DNA from: Gemmataceae bacterium
GTDB taxonomy: Bacteria; Planctomycetota; Planctomycetia; Gemmatales; Gemmataceae
Direction: 5' to 3'
NCBI GenBank assembly: GCA_019748295.1
Contig: JAIEPT010000073.1
Coordinates: 16,348 to 80,347, forward strand
Length of the DNA stretch: 64,000 bases
Shown here: piece by piece, positions 8,254 to 16,736 of the stretch
Layout: every line of letters starts with the position of its first letter
Position numbering within the stretch: the first letter of the stretch is position 1
Position numbers and translations under genes: made by a program
Notes under the pieces: generated by a model
The model's database searches: none
What the model saw: the letters and a program-made list of their open reading frames with translations, nothing else
What the model was told of the DNA's origin: nothing

Positions 8254-10206
8254 CTACGGACGGTTTTCGTCGCGATTCAGCTGGTACGACTTGATCTTGC
8301 GGTCCAGAGTTGATCGTTCGATGGCCAGGATGGTCGCTGCCTGACTCTTGTTCCACTCGGTGTGTTCCAGCGTCGCGAGGATGTGGCGCTTTTCGATCTC
8401 TTCCAGGGCGACCGGTTCGTAGGCCAATGGCGCTGTCGCGCTGCTCAGCAATTCCAGCGACGACAACCAAATGTCGCTGGGTTCCAGGATTTGGCCTTTG
8501 CTGAGCACGACGGCCCGTTCCACGGCGTTGCGCAACTCGCGGACGTTGCCCGGCCAATCGTAGGCTTCCATCTTCTTGATCGCCGCGGGGGAGAAGCCGC
8601 GGATGCGTCGCCCCGCTTCGCGCACGAATCGCTGGAGAAAATGGTTTGCCAAGATCGGGATATCGCTGCGGCGTTCGCGGAGGGGGGGCGCCTGAATCTC
8701 GACGACTTGCAGGCGGAAGAAGAGATCGCGGCGAAACTTTCCTTCGCCGATCAGCTTTTCGAGCGGCTGATTCGTGGCCGCCACGACCCGGACGTCGGTT
8801 TTGATGGGCGTGCCTCCGCCGACGCGTTCGAAGGGATGGCCTTCGAGCACGCGGAGCAGCTTCGCCTGGGTGTTGACCGCCATCTCGCCGATTTCATCCA
8901 AGAAGATCGTGCCGCGATTGGCCGCCTCGAACTTGCCGACCTTCTTTTCCGTCGCTCCGGTGAAAGCTCCCTTCTCATGGCCGAAGAGTTCGCTCTCCAG
9001 CAGCGTCTCGGCGATCGCGGCACAGTTAAGGCAGATGAAAGGACCGGCTTTACGCGGGCTGGTGTAATGGATGGCGCGGGCGACCAACTCTTTTCCCGAG
9101 CCCGACTCGCCGCGGATGAGCACCGTCGCATTGGTCCCCGCGACACGCGAGATTTGTTCGTGGATGTTCGCAATCGATTGGCTGTCGCCCACCAGTTCCG
9201 ACTCGACGCCGAGCTGAGTGCGAAGCTGCTCGTTTTCGTCCTGGAGGGTTTCTTGCCGAAGGAGCTGACCGACCGCGATCGCGAGTTGCTTCGCGACGGC
9301 GACGACGAACTCAAGATCTTCCGCGTTGAGCACCTTGTGCGGGTCGGTGCCGTAGAGATGGATCAACCCATGCACCTTGGGGCCAACGACGATCGGCGCG
9401 CAGATGAGACTGGTCGCCCCCAGGTGCGTGAGGCTTTCGCGGTTCCGCAGATAGCGATCGCGGGCCACGTCCTCGGCCAGCACCGCCTCACGGCTTTGCA
9501 GCACTTCATGCGATACGAACTCGGAAACCGGCGAATAGAAGCGGAGGCTTGGATCGCGATGTCGGCTGACCGTGACTTCCAGTTCGCGCCCTTCTTTCAG
9601 CGTCAGGATGGCGCCCACATCGGCGGCTTGGATCGATTCGAGCAAGCCGTCAAGTACGATGCGGGCCAGTTCCTCGAACGAGACGGCCGAACCCATGTCG
9701 AAGGCGAGGCGATAGAGGTGCGACAGATCGCGGCTCAAGCTGCGAGTGGTCGCGGCCTTGGAGCCGACCGTGGTCGTCTCCTCCTGGCCGTCAGGGGGCA
9801 GCGGCGTGAGGAAGCGAGTATTGCCCAGGCGTTTGCGGATTTGCAGCGAGTCGGCGGGGGCCGGGCTGCCGATCTCGGGGAGTTGGTCGAACTCCTCCAC
9901 GAAGACGATGTTGGTTCGGCCGATCTGAAACTCGTCGGTCGGCGTGAGTTCCCATTCGGCGTCGGCGGAAAGCGTGGCGCCGCGAACGCGCGTGCCGTTG
10001 AGGCTTTTCAGATCGCGCAGCCGCCAGTGCCCTTCGGAGAAACTGACCTCCGCATGCTCGCGCGAGGCGAGTTCGTCCTTGAGGACGATGCGCGACGTAT
10101 TCGCGCGCCCAAGCGTGTAGCGCTGGCCGGCTTCGAGGGGAAAGACGTCCCCGTAGCCGTCATCGTGGCGAAGGACCAGGAAAGGGCCGTTCGGTGCGGA
10201 CTGCAT
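8254..10206 (-). CDS. Sigma-54-dependent transcriptional activator with FHA and GAF input domains
   Basis: 650 residues. Domains in order: FHA at about 12-85 (YTLGRANTSRIVL, SREHAEV, LNGTRVRG), GAF at about 155-315, AAA+ sigma-54 interaction domain at about 345-580 with Walker A GESGSGKE near 365, the sigma-54 contact loop GAFTGA near 412, Walker B GTIFLDEIGEM, and a Fis-type helix-turn-helix at about 605-645 (SQAATILAIERSTLDRKI). It activates promoters of the -24/-12 class. The FHA domain implies control by a phosphothreonine partner and the GAF domain by a small ligand. It heads a same-strand series with the phosphoesterase, btaA and btaB, separated by 98 nt from the first. Confidence 0.95.
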   Translation of the reverse strand: MQSAPNGPFLVLRHDDGYGDVFPLEAGQRYTLGRANTSRIVLKDELASREHAEVSFSEGHWRLRDLKSLNGTRVRGATLSADAEWELTPTDEFQIGRTNIVFVEEFDQLPEIGSPAPADSLQIRKRLGNTRFLTPLPPDGQEETTTVGSKAATTRSLSRDLSHLYRLAFDMGSAVSFEELARIVLDGLLESIQAADVGAILTLKEGRELEVTVSRHRDPSLRFYSPVSEFVSHEVLQSREAVLAEDVARDRYLRNRESLTHLGATSLICAPIVVGPKVHGLIHLYGTDPHKVLNAEDLEFVVAVAKQLAIAVGQLLRQETLQDENEQLRTQLGVESELVGDSQSIANIHEQISRVAGTNATVLIRGESGSGKELVARAIHYTSPRKAGPFICLNCAAIAETLLESELFGHEKGAFTGATEKKVGKFEAANRGTIFLDEIGEMAVNTQAKLLRVLEGHPFERVGGGTPIKTDVRVVAATNQPLEKLIGEGKFRRDLFFRLQVVEIQAPPLRERRSDIPILANHFLQRFVREAGRRIRGFSPAAIKKMEAYDWPGNVRELRNAVERAVVLSKGQILEPSDIWLSSLELLSSATAPLAYEPVALEEIEKRHILATLEHTEWNKSQAATILAIERSTLDRKIKSYQLNRDENRP

Positions 10207-10333
10207 GAGGTCTCGGAGAGTACGCCGCTTGGGTTATGGGGAATGAAGTTACCATACGCCGCTGTGCGGAGAGAGGACAGATCGACCGAGCCGCGATCGT
10301 TGAAAGGAAACATCGTGCGTGGAGTCGCCTAGG

Positions 10334-10357
10334 CGGCAGATCTTGCCTGATCTGCCG
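10334..10357. repeat. Short perfect palindrome in the divergent intergenic region
   Basis: cggcagatc / gatctgccg with a 6-base centre, lying between the divergent sigma-54 activator and the lipoprotein gene. It could be an operator for either gene or a hairpin. The rest of 10207-10433 shows no gene. Confidence 0.5.
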
Positions 10358-10433
10358 GCGATCCGGCAACTTCGTCAGGATTGCGCGACAGTGCCGTCTA
10401 TAGGGATTCCGATGATTGCACCAGGAGGGCGGC

Positions 10434-10658
10434 ATGCGACGATTCTTGCTGGCAACGATCTTTCCCCTGGCGCTCGTGGGCTGCCTTAATCCTCTCTACT
10501 CGCGCGTCGATCGACTCAGCGAGCAAATGTCGGAGATGAGCGCGAAGCTTGATGAAACCAACAAGCAGCTCGCCGCTCTCGAAAAGCAACTTGATACGGC
10601 CAGCTCCAAGATGAACTCGTTCGGCGGCTTGTTCGGTTTTCCGTCACCGAAGAAATAG
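10434..10658 (+). CDS. Small coiled-coil lipoprotein
   Basis: 74 residues. The ATG at 10434 is chosen because AGGAGG lies at a suitable distance (10423-10428) and the protein then starts as a lipoprotein, MRRFLLATIFPLALVGC, with lipobox LVGC. After the cysteine come heptad-like repeats (RVDRLSEQMSEMSAKLDETNKQ), a coiled coil in the style of Lpp-type or cell-wall-spacer lipoproteins, and a short C-terminal FGGLFGFPSPKK. No family name can be given with confidence. Confidence 0.75.
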   Translation: MRRFLLATIFPLALVGCLNPLYSRVDRLSEQMSEMSAKLDETNKQLAALEKQLDTASSKMNSFGGLFGFPSPKK

Positions 10659-10696
10659 CCATGAGCACCCGCAGATCCCGACAGGTCTAGCAATCT

Positions 10697-10923
10697 TTTA
10701 CGCCAACGGCGTTGCAGCGCACAGCCCAGGGTTGCGAGCGAAGCGAGCTACCCTGGGTAACGCAAGAAGAGAGATGGACTATCCCGGAGGGATTGGAGCC
10801 ACAGATATCCACGAGTTGCTCGAACCCCTTTGGGGTACTTGCAGAGAATCGGAGCAATGACCCAGGGTAGGCTCCCTTCGGTCGCCAACCCTGGGCTGTG
10901 CGCTGCTACGCCGTTTGCGTAGA
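10697..10923. repeat. Dispersed compound palindrome family B, copy 1 (about 227 bp)
   Basis: Ends tttacgccaacggcgttgca and, inverted, ...acgccgtttgcgtaga. Inside the ends sit inverted copies of cagcccagggttg...taccctgggt, and a centre with aacccctttgggg. Copy 2 at 36838-37067 has the same order of parts and nearly the same sequence, and a fragment occurs at 62062-62089. Copies lie between genes only. The element fills most of the 372-nt gap 10659-11030, which contains no gene. Confidence 0.85.
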
Positions 10924-10966
10924 AGATCGGCAGCTTTGCACTTCGGCGCTAACATTTAGCGATTAA

Positions 10967-11004
10967 AGGCAGGCGGCGTACTTCATGAAGTACGCCGTCT
11001 GCCT
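10967..11004. repeat. 38-nt near-perfect dyad downstream of the YXWGXW gene
   Basis: Arms of 19 bp (aggcaggcggcgtacttca and its complement) with a single G/T exception at 10973/10998. It starts 26 bases after the stop of the minus-strand YXWGXW gene. There is no T-run, so it is a possible hairpin or extrusion site rather than a classical terminator. Confidence 0.65.
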
Positions 11005-11030
11005 CCCGTCGCTACGCCAGGTTTCGAAAC

Positions 11031-13250
11031 CTATCGACGACGACCCTTGGCGGCGTTGCCCACGCTTGGGGCAACTCGTTGTTGTCGCGCTTCAACTTGG
11101 GGCGCCGGCGTGGCGACAAACGCTTGCCGCGGTTGCGGCACGTTCAGCGTCGCTCGGCCACCATCGCCCTTGTTCTTCCGCGCTGGCGGGTCCGCTTTCG
11201 GCGATGCCTTCGGCGCCTCGCGTACCGGGGCGGGCTGCGCCTTCGGTTGCGGGGCAGGCTGAGGCATCGGCTGAGCCTTCGGCGCTTCCCGGACCGGCGG
11301 CGGATCGAACCGCTTTGGTTGCGGCTGGGGCTGCGGGACCGGCTGAGGCTGCACTTTCGGTTGTGGTTGCGGGACCGGTTGCGGCATCGGTTGCGGCACC
11401 GGTTGCGGCTGCACCTTTGGCTGAGGCATCGGTTGCGGCTGAGGCGCCGGTTGCGGATTCACCTTGGGCTGCGGCACAGGATCCACGAACTTCGGAAACT
11501 CCTTCTTCGGCATCGGGTTGACCTTCGGCGTCGGATCAACTTGCTTGGGGAACTCCTTTTTCGGAACCTCGAACTTCGGCTGCGGGTCGATCTGCTTAGG
11601 GAATTCTTTTTTCGGCTGCGGCATCGGATCGATCTGCTTGGGAAGCTCCTTTTTCGGCACAGGAGCCGGATCAACCTGTTTCGGGAACTCCTTCTTCGGC
11701 AACGGGTCGGGTGTCGGATCGACCTGCTTCGGTTGCTTCTTCGGGAATGGATCGACCTTCGGAATTGGATCAACGACCTTGGGATCGATGATTTTCGGAT
11801 CGACCGGCATCGGCTGCACCGTCTTCGGTCCCTTGCCGACATTGCCGCCAGGATCTTTACCTCCTGTGCCCGTTCCGCCCGTTCCCGTACCAGTACCGCC
11901 TGTCGCGGTTGCGGTGTTGATGATCTTCAACACCTGCGGACGTGCGTTCGGCTCGTTCGCCTTCGGCGCGATCGCGGGCTTTTCGGTTTCCGTCCGAAGC
12001 GTCTGCATTTCGCGGAACTGGCGGATGCGTTGTGCTTGCAGTTTCGCCTGACCTGCGTCCACCTTCGTCACTTTCACGTTGTTGGTCGTCACGGATTGAT
12101 CAACCGTCTCCACGACGCGGATCTTGTTGATGTTGACGTTCTTGACGTTAGTGTTGTTGTTGACAGTCGTGATCTGGTTAATGATCTTCGTCTGCTCCGC
12201 CAAGTTGCGGGGCGGGATGAAGCCGCGGCCGGCAGTGCGGTCCTGGAAGGTTTGACGAACGCCCGTCGCCCAGTTCGGGTTCGCCCGATTCTCATAGCGA
12301 TAATACGCGAACAAAGGATCTTGGCGACGATCGAACCAGGGGCGATAGCCCATGCGAGCGTAGTTCGCTCCATAGTAATCGCCAAAATAGAAGTGACCCG
12401 CTGCCGGCCTCGCGAACAGCGAATCAAGAAGCAGCGGCAAAGCCACTACATGGCGAGGCTGGTATGTCCACCGCGGGTTCTGCCAGTACGCTCGCTGGAA
12501 CGCGACCGGGGCGAAGAGGAGGCCCCGGTGTTCCAGCGGATAGTCCCAGTAGCCGTTAACGAAAAGATATCCGGAGGGCGTTCCCAGATAGCGGGCGGGA
12601 ACCCAAACCCGATCCCGGCGATAGCGAGCGTAATAACCTGGCCGCCAGACGTATTGGGTTTCCGTATACGTCCAGTTGCCGGGCACATAGAAGGCATCTT
12701 CCGGGCCAGCGACCTGCGGTTCTTCCTCCTTTGGTGCGGGGGGCTCCGGCAGGTAATAAGCTTCTTGTTCCGCGCGAGGCGCCCAGAAACCCGGAATCCA
12801 GGTCCATCCTTCGGGCGTATTGGCCCAGTGGCCGGGAACGAACGTTCGGTTCGGCGGCGGCACGCGATAGACGCCTGTCACCCAGATGAATTGGTTGTTG
12901 TCGCCATCGAACGCCCAATAACCTGGGATCCACTCCGCGTTCTCGTCTTCAGGACGCACATTGGGAGCGATCTCGGGCAAGGGTTCGGGCGGCTGCTGCT
13001 TAACCGTGACAGCCGCTTCAACCCGCGTATCCGCAGGTTGAGCGAACGCTTCATGTACGGGGCCGCGCGTGAGAACCTCTTTCGGCTCAAGGCCAGGGAT
13101 CGGACCACCGTCCGCCGGCTGCGGCGGAATTTGATCCTGAACGTCAGGTGGAATTTGGACAGGCGGAAGCTCGGGTTGAGCGAACGCGACGGCGAACAGC
13201 AAGCCGAATGCGGCCAAGCTGCCCAACGCCACGCGAAGCATCGACGACAT
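11031..13250 (-). CDS. YXWGXW-repeat secreted protein with long proline-rich tail
   Basis: About 739 residues from the ATG at 13250 (a TTG at 13274 and an ATG at 13241 are alternatives). Signal peptide MSSMLRVALGSLAAFGLLFA, cleaved near AFAQ. The middle part carries repeated W-x-P-G-x-W units: WIPGYW, FVPGHW, WIPGFW, YVPGNW, WRPGYY. A stretch rich in asparagine and valine (VNNNTNVKNVNINKIRVV) follows. The C-terminal 300 residues are low complexity: lysine/proline repeats of the KKEFPKQVDP kind, then PQPQPMPQPKVQ-like repeats. YXWGXW proteins are common in Planctomycetota and are thought to be surface-associated; function unknown. It stands alone, divergent from the pilus locus. Confidence 0.85.
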   Translation of the reverse strand: MSSMLRVALGSLAAFGLLFAVAFAQPELPPVQIPPDVQDQIPPQPADGGPIPGLEPKEVLTRGPVHEAFAQPADTRVEAAVTVKQQPPEPLPEIAPNVRPEDENAEWIPGYWAFDGDNNQFIWVTGVYRVPPPNRTFVPGHWANTPEGWTWIPGFWAPRAEQEAYYLPEPPAPKEEEPQVAGPEDAFYVPGNWTYTETQYVWRPGYYARYRRDRVWVPARYLGTPSGYLFVNGYWDYPLEHRGLLFAPVAFQRAYWQNPRWTYQPRHVVALPLLLDSLFARPAAGHFYFGDYYGANYARMGYRPWFDRRQDPLFAYYRYENRANPNWATGVRQTFQDRTAGRGFIPPRNLAEQTKIINQITTVNNNTNVKNVNINKIRVVETVDQSVTTNNVKVTKVDAGQAKLQAQRIRQFREMQTLRTETEKPAIAPKANEPNARPQVLKIINTATATGGTGTGTGGTGTGGKDPGGNVGKGPKTVQPMPVDPKIIDPKVVDPIPKVDPFPKKQPKQVDPTPDPLPKKEFPKQVDPAPVPKKELPKQIDPMPQPKKEFPKQIDPQPKFEVPKKEFPKQVDPTPKVNPMPKKEFPKFVDPVPQPKVNPQPAPQPQPMPQPKVQPQPVPQPMPQPVPQPQPKVQPQPVPQPQPQPKRFDPPPVREAPKAQPMPQPAPQPKAQPAPVREAPKASPKADPPARKNKGDGGRATLNVPQPRQAFVATPAPQVEARQQRVAPSVGNAAKGRRR

Positions 13251-13482
13251 ATTTTGGGCCCGCCACAATGACAAGGGACATCATGCAAGATTGATCTGCT
13301 GGCTGGCAGCAACAAGCAAACACGCGAAGGCGGGAGAACTTGCGCCGAGAAGGGCTTGAACGTGCATGACGCGTGCCGTATGGTGAAGTCCGGCTCGTTT
13401 CGTCCTACGCGAAGGACCACCCGTCTTCGTCGGCTCGATGCATTCCCGCACTTAAGGTCTCGTAATCTCCAGGAGTTGCGCC

Positions 13483-15189
13483 ATGGCGAAAGCTCGCGGC
13501 GAGTTTACCGATGTTTTGGTCAAGCGAGGCCTCCTCAGCCCCGACCAGTTGAACGAAGCTCGCTCGCTGATGCAGCAATCCGGCGCCAAAATGCAGGATG
13601 CGCTCGTCAAGCTCGGCTACTGCTCGCTTGACGACATCATGGGGGCCGTGGCCGAAAATTCGGGCATGCAGTCCGTCAAATTGGCGGAACTCACCATTCC
13701 CGGCTCCGTGATCGAACTCGTTCCGGAATCGGTCGCGCGCGAAAACGTGGTGATTCCGCTCGATCAGCAGAACAACACCCTCAAGATCGCGGTCCACGAC
13801 CCGTCCGACTTCGAGACGCTGACGAAGCTGCAGTTCATCCTCAACCGCGACATCCAGCCTGTCCTCGCGGCCAAAGAAGAGATCATCGACGCTATCAACC
13901 GGCACTATGGTCAGACGGAAACCGAGTCCGTCGATTCGATGTTGCAGGAATTCACGGACACCCAAATCGATTTCACGGAGACGGAACAGACCCAGGCCGC
14001 CGGCGACGACTTCGAAACCACTTCACCCGTGGTGAAACTCGTCAACTTGATCATCCAAGAAGCCGTGGCGCTGAAGGCCAGCGATATCCATATCGAGCCG
14101 TTTGCCGACCGCATCCGCATCCGCTACCGGATTGACGGCGTGCTGGTCGAGCGGGACAGCCCCCCGCGCCGGCTTCTCGCTCCGCTGATGTCCCGCATCA
14201 AGATCATGGGAAACATCGACATCTCCGAGAAACGCCGTCCGCAGGATGGCCGCATCAAGATGAATCACAAGGGAAAGCATTTCGACCTTCGCGTCAGCTT
14301 CCTTCCGACGAACCATGGGCAATCGGTCGTCATGCGCGTGCTCGACCGAGCGAGCATTCAGGTGAGCATCCGTGACCTGGGGTTCTCCGAAGAGGACATG
14401 AAGAAGTTCCAGAACGTGATCAAGCGTCCAAACGGAATTGTGCTGGTGACCGGGCCCACAGGATCGGGGAAGACGACGACGCTTTATTCCTGCCTCAACG
14501 AACTTAATCGGCCCGATCGAAAGATCATCACGGCCGAGGATCCCGTGGAGTACTATCTGCCTGGGATCAATCAGGTCGAGGTGAAGCACAACATCGGCCT
14601 GGACTTTCAGCGCATCATCCGGGCGATGCTGCGTCAGGCGCCGAATATCATTCTGGTGGGGGAAATTCGCGATAAGGAGACTGCTGAGATCGCTGTCCAG
14701 GCCTCCTTGACAGGACACATGGTTTTCAGCACGCTACATACGAACGATGCGCCTAGCGCTATTACACGCTTGCAGGATATTGGCGTGCCGCCATTCCTCG
14801 TCGCATCGTCCGTGGTTGCGATTTTAGCGCAGCGTTTAGTGCGCCTGATCTGCCCCAAGTGCAAAGAACCGGACACCCCGCCCCCGCATGAAATCAAGGC
14901 AGCTGGGCTTACGCCTCAACAGGCAGCTGCGGCAACTTTCTTTCGTGGCCGCGGCTGCTCGCATTGCCATCACACAGGCTACAAAGGCCGCAAGGGCATT
15001 TACGAATTCATGCGTATGAACGGGGCGATGCGCGAGATGACTTTCAACCGAGAGCCGGCTCAAGCCATTCGTCGTCAGGCACGTCTACACGGCATGAAAA
15101 CCCTTTTGGAAGACGGAGTTAACAAGTGTTGCATTGGAATGACCACGCTTGAGGAAGTACTAAGCATCTGCCATGCGGCTGCGGGGTGA
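13483..15189 (+). CDS. GspE/PilB-type secretion or pilus assembly ATPase (1)
   Basis: 568 residues. The N-terminal GspE_N domain (residues 1-130: FTDVLVKRGLLSPDQLNEAR) precedes the ATPase domain with SDIHIEPFADRIRIRYRIDG, Walker A GPTGSGKTTTLYS near 324, an Asp box (ITAEDPVEYYLPGINQVEV), Walker B ILVGEIRDKETAEIA and the His box GHMVFSTLHTNDA. A zinc-binding pair CPKCKEP near 456 and CSHCHHTG near 492 is typical of GspE/PilB. It drives assembly of the type IV pilus or type II pseudopilus from the cytoplasm. First gene of the pilus locus. Codon choice seems less GC-rich after about 14700, which may be chance. Confidence 0.95.
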   Translation: MAKARGEFTDVLVKRGLLSPDQLNEARSLMQQSGAKMQDALVKLGYCSLDDIMGAVAENSGMQSVKLAELTIPGSVIELVPESVARENVVIPLDQQNNTLKIAVHDPSDFETLTKLQFILNRDIQPVLAAKEEIIDAINRHYGQTETESVDSMLQEFTDTQIDFTETEQTQAAGDDFETTSPVVKLVNLIIQEAVALKASDIHIEPFADRIRIRYRIDGVLVERDSPPRRLLAPLMSRIKIMGNIDISEKRRPQDGRIKMNHKGKHFDLRVSFLPTNHGQSVVMRVLDRASIQVSIRDLGFSEEDMKKFQNVIKRPNGIVLVTGPTGSGKTTTLYSCLNELNRPDRKIITAEDPVEYYLPGINQVEVKHNIGLDFQRIIRAMLRQAPNIILVGEIRDKETAEIAVQASLTGHMVFSTLHTNDAPSAITRLQDIGVPPFLVASSVVAILAQRLVRLICPKCKEPDTPPPHEIKAAGLTPQQAAAATFFRGRGCSHCHHTGYKGRKGIYEFMRMNGAMREMTFNREPAQAIRRQARLHGMKTLLEDGVNKCCIGMTTLEEVLSICHAAAG

Positions 15190-15469
15190 GTTTGCGAATC
15201 CTCGCGGGATAGCTCTTCCCGCAATTTTGGCCAATGGATTGCTGTCAAACCGATGACGCATGCTTAGAGCGGCTCCGAATTGCGGTGAGAGCTGAACGCG
15301 CGTCTAAAAAAGTGAAGTTGCAGCCCGCTGTTGCTTCGCTTTGGTTCACCTGATTGTCGGTAAGCTCCGGCCGAGACAGAAGAAAAGGATTGCCTCCCCC
15401 ACCAAATCAGGGATAATAGGGTGAGGACCGAATCACATCAACCTTCACGGTCTTCTAAGGATTCGAACT

Positions 15470-16615
15470 GTGTCTTCCGGCAATGTGCTGATCGACAAAT
15501 TGCTCACGACGGTCATTCAGATCAAAGCGAATGACCTTCACATCACCGTCGGCTCCAAGCCGATGGTGCGGCATCAGGGCCGTCTGCGCCCCTTGGAAAC
15601 GAAGATCCTGACGCCGGACGACACCGTCCAACTCATGAAGAGCATCTCCCCCGACCGCTGCCAGCAAGAGCTGCAGGAGAAGGGAGGGACCGACTTCGCC
15701 ATCGAGTTCACGGGGGGCGTTCGCTTCCGTGTCGCCATCTTCCGGCAGCGCGGGTGCATCGGAATGGTGCTTCGGCGCATTCCGAGCGGGTTCCTTACCT
15801 TCGAACAGATGGGAATGCCGGAGGCGGTCAAGAAACTGATCATCCGTCCTCGCGGACTCATGCTCGTCACCGGCCCCACCGGTTCCGGCAAGACCACTAG
15901 CCTCGCGAGCATGATCAACTTCCTGAATCACAACTACGATCGGCACATCATCACTTTGGAAGACCCGATCGAGTATTTCCATCAGCACCAGAAGAGCCTG
16001 CTCAACCAGCGCGAGATCGGCACCGACTGCCCATCGTTTTCCGAAGGCCTTCGCCGCGCACTCCGTATGGACCCGGACATCATCATGGTCGGCGAAATGC
16101 GAGATTTGGAAACGATCCACTCCGCAATCGAAGCGGCCGAAACAGGCCACGTCGTGTTCGGCACGCTGCACACGAACTCGGCTTCCGCCACGGTCAACCG
16201 TATTATTGACGTCTTTCCGAAAGAGCAGCAGGATCAAGTCCGTACCCAGCTGGCAACAGCATTGATCGGCGTCTTGTCGCAGACCTTGCTCCCCAAGAAG
16301 GGGGGCGGGGTGGTTGCGGCTTACGAGATGATGGTCGTTACGCCCGCCATCCAAAACCTGATCCGCGAAAACAAGACGTACCGCATCGACTCCAGCATTC
16401 AGACCGGGCTCAAAGACGGCTCCTTCCTGATGGACGAAACGCTGTTTCGCCACTGGCGCAACGGCCTCGTCGAGAAGGAAGAAGCGTTGCTGAAATCGCA
16501 ACGCCCCAACGAACTCGCCGCCCGCATCGCCCTGATCGAACGGGGCGAACTTGAGGAAGACGACGACGAGGAGGATGAAGAAGAGGAAGACGCGGACGAA
16601 GATGACGACGATTAA
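15470..16615 (+). CDS. pilT: PilT twitching-motility/pilus retraction ATPase
   Basis: 381 residues from a GTG start. PilT powers pilus retraction. Visible signatures: SDLHI-like NDLHITVGSKPMVRHQG, Walker A GPTGSGKTTSLASM near 134, ITLEDPIEYFH, Walker B IIMVGEMRDLETI, and GHVVFGTLHTNSA with the PilT-typical TVNRIIDVFPKEQQDQVRTQLA. It lacks the zinc motif of PilB, as expected. Unusually, the C-terminus ends in about 20 almost purely acidic residues (EEDDDEEDEEEED). The 280-nt gap before it (15190-15469) contains no gene; a promoter could lie there. Confidence 0.95.
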   Translation: MSSGNVLIDKLLTTVIQIKANDLHITVGSKPMVRHQGRLRPLETKILTPDDTVQLMKSISPDRCQQELQEKGGTDFAIEFTGGVRFRVAIFRQRGCIGMVLRRIPSGFLTFEQMGMPEAVKKLIIRPRGLMLVTGPTGSGKTTSLASMINFLNHNYDRHIITLEDPIEYFHQHQKSLLNQREIGTDCPSFSEGLRRALRMDPDIIMVGEMRDLETIHSAIEAAETGHVVFGTLHTNSASATVNRIIDVFPKEQQDQVRTQLATALIGVLSQTLLPKKGGGVVAAYEMMVVTPAIQNLIRENKTYRIDSSIQTGLKDGSFLMDETLFRHWRNGLVEKEEALLKSQRPNELAARIALIERGELEEDDDEEDEEEEDADEDDDD

Positions 16616-16636
16616 CGGAATTTCAAATTGAAAATT

Positions 16637-16709
16637 GAAGATTGCAAATTGAAGAACGCCGACATCGCTCCGTCAATTTGCAATTCGAAATCTGCAATTT
16701 GCAATCTTC
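16637..16709. repeat. AT-rich inverted repeat in a pilus-locus spacer
   Basis: gaagattgcaaattg at 16637-16651 is exactly mirrored at 16695-16709. The surrounding spacer (16616-16715) is made of variants of the word gcaaattgaa on both strands. It stands out as AT-rich against GC-rich genes and separates pilT from the second gspE. Confidence 0.75.
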
Positions 16710-16736
16710 GGCAAGGTGTTCCCTCTCAGAGATCGA

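Noticed and set aside
8362..10332. 656-codon open frame on the plus strand
   Set aside because: It runs antisense through the sigma-54 activator, whose motifs are unmistakable. The antisense translation has no motif; high GC content keeps such frames open.
11260..11790. Regular DNA repeats suggestive of a CRISPR or minisatellite
   Set aside because: They are in frame within the YXWGXW gene and encode proline-rich protein repeats; spacers are not unique sequences.
11079..13271. 730-codon plus-strand open frame
   Set aside because: Antisense shadow of the YXWGXW protein; the translation is Arg/Leu-rich low complexity caused by the proline-coding repeats.
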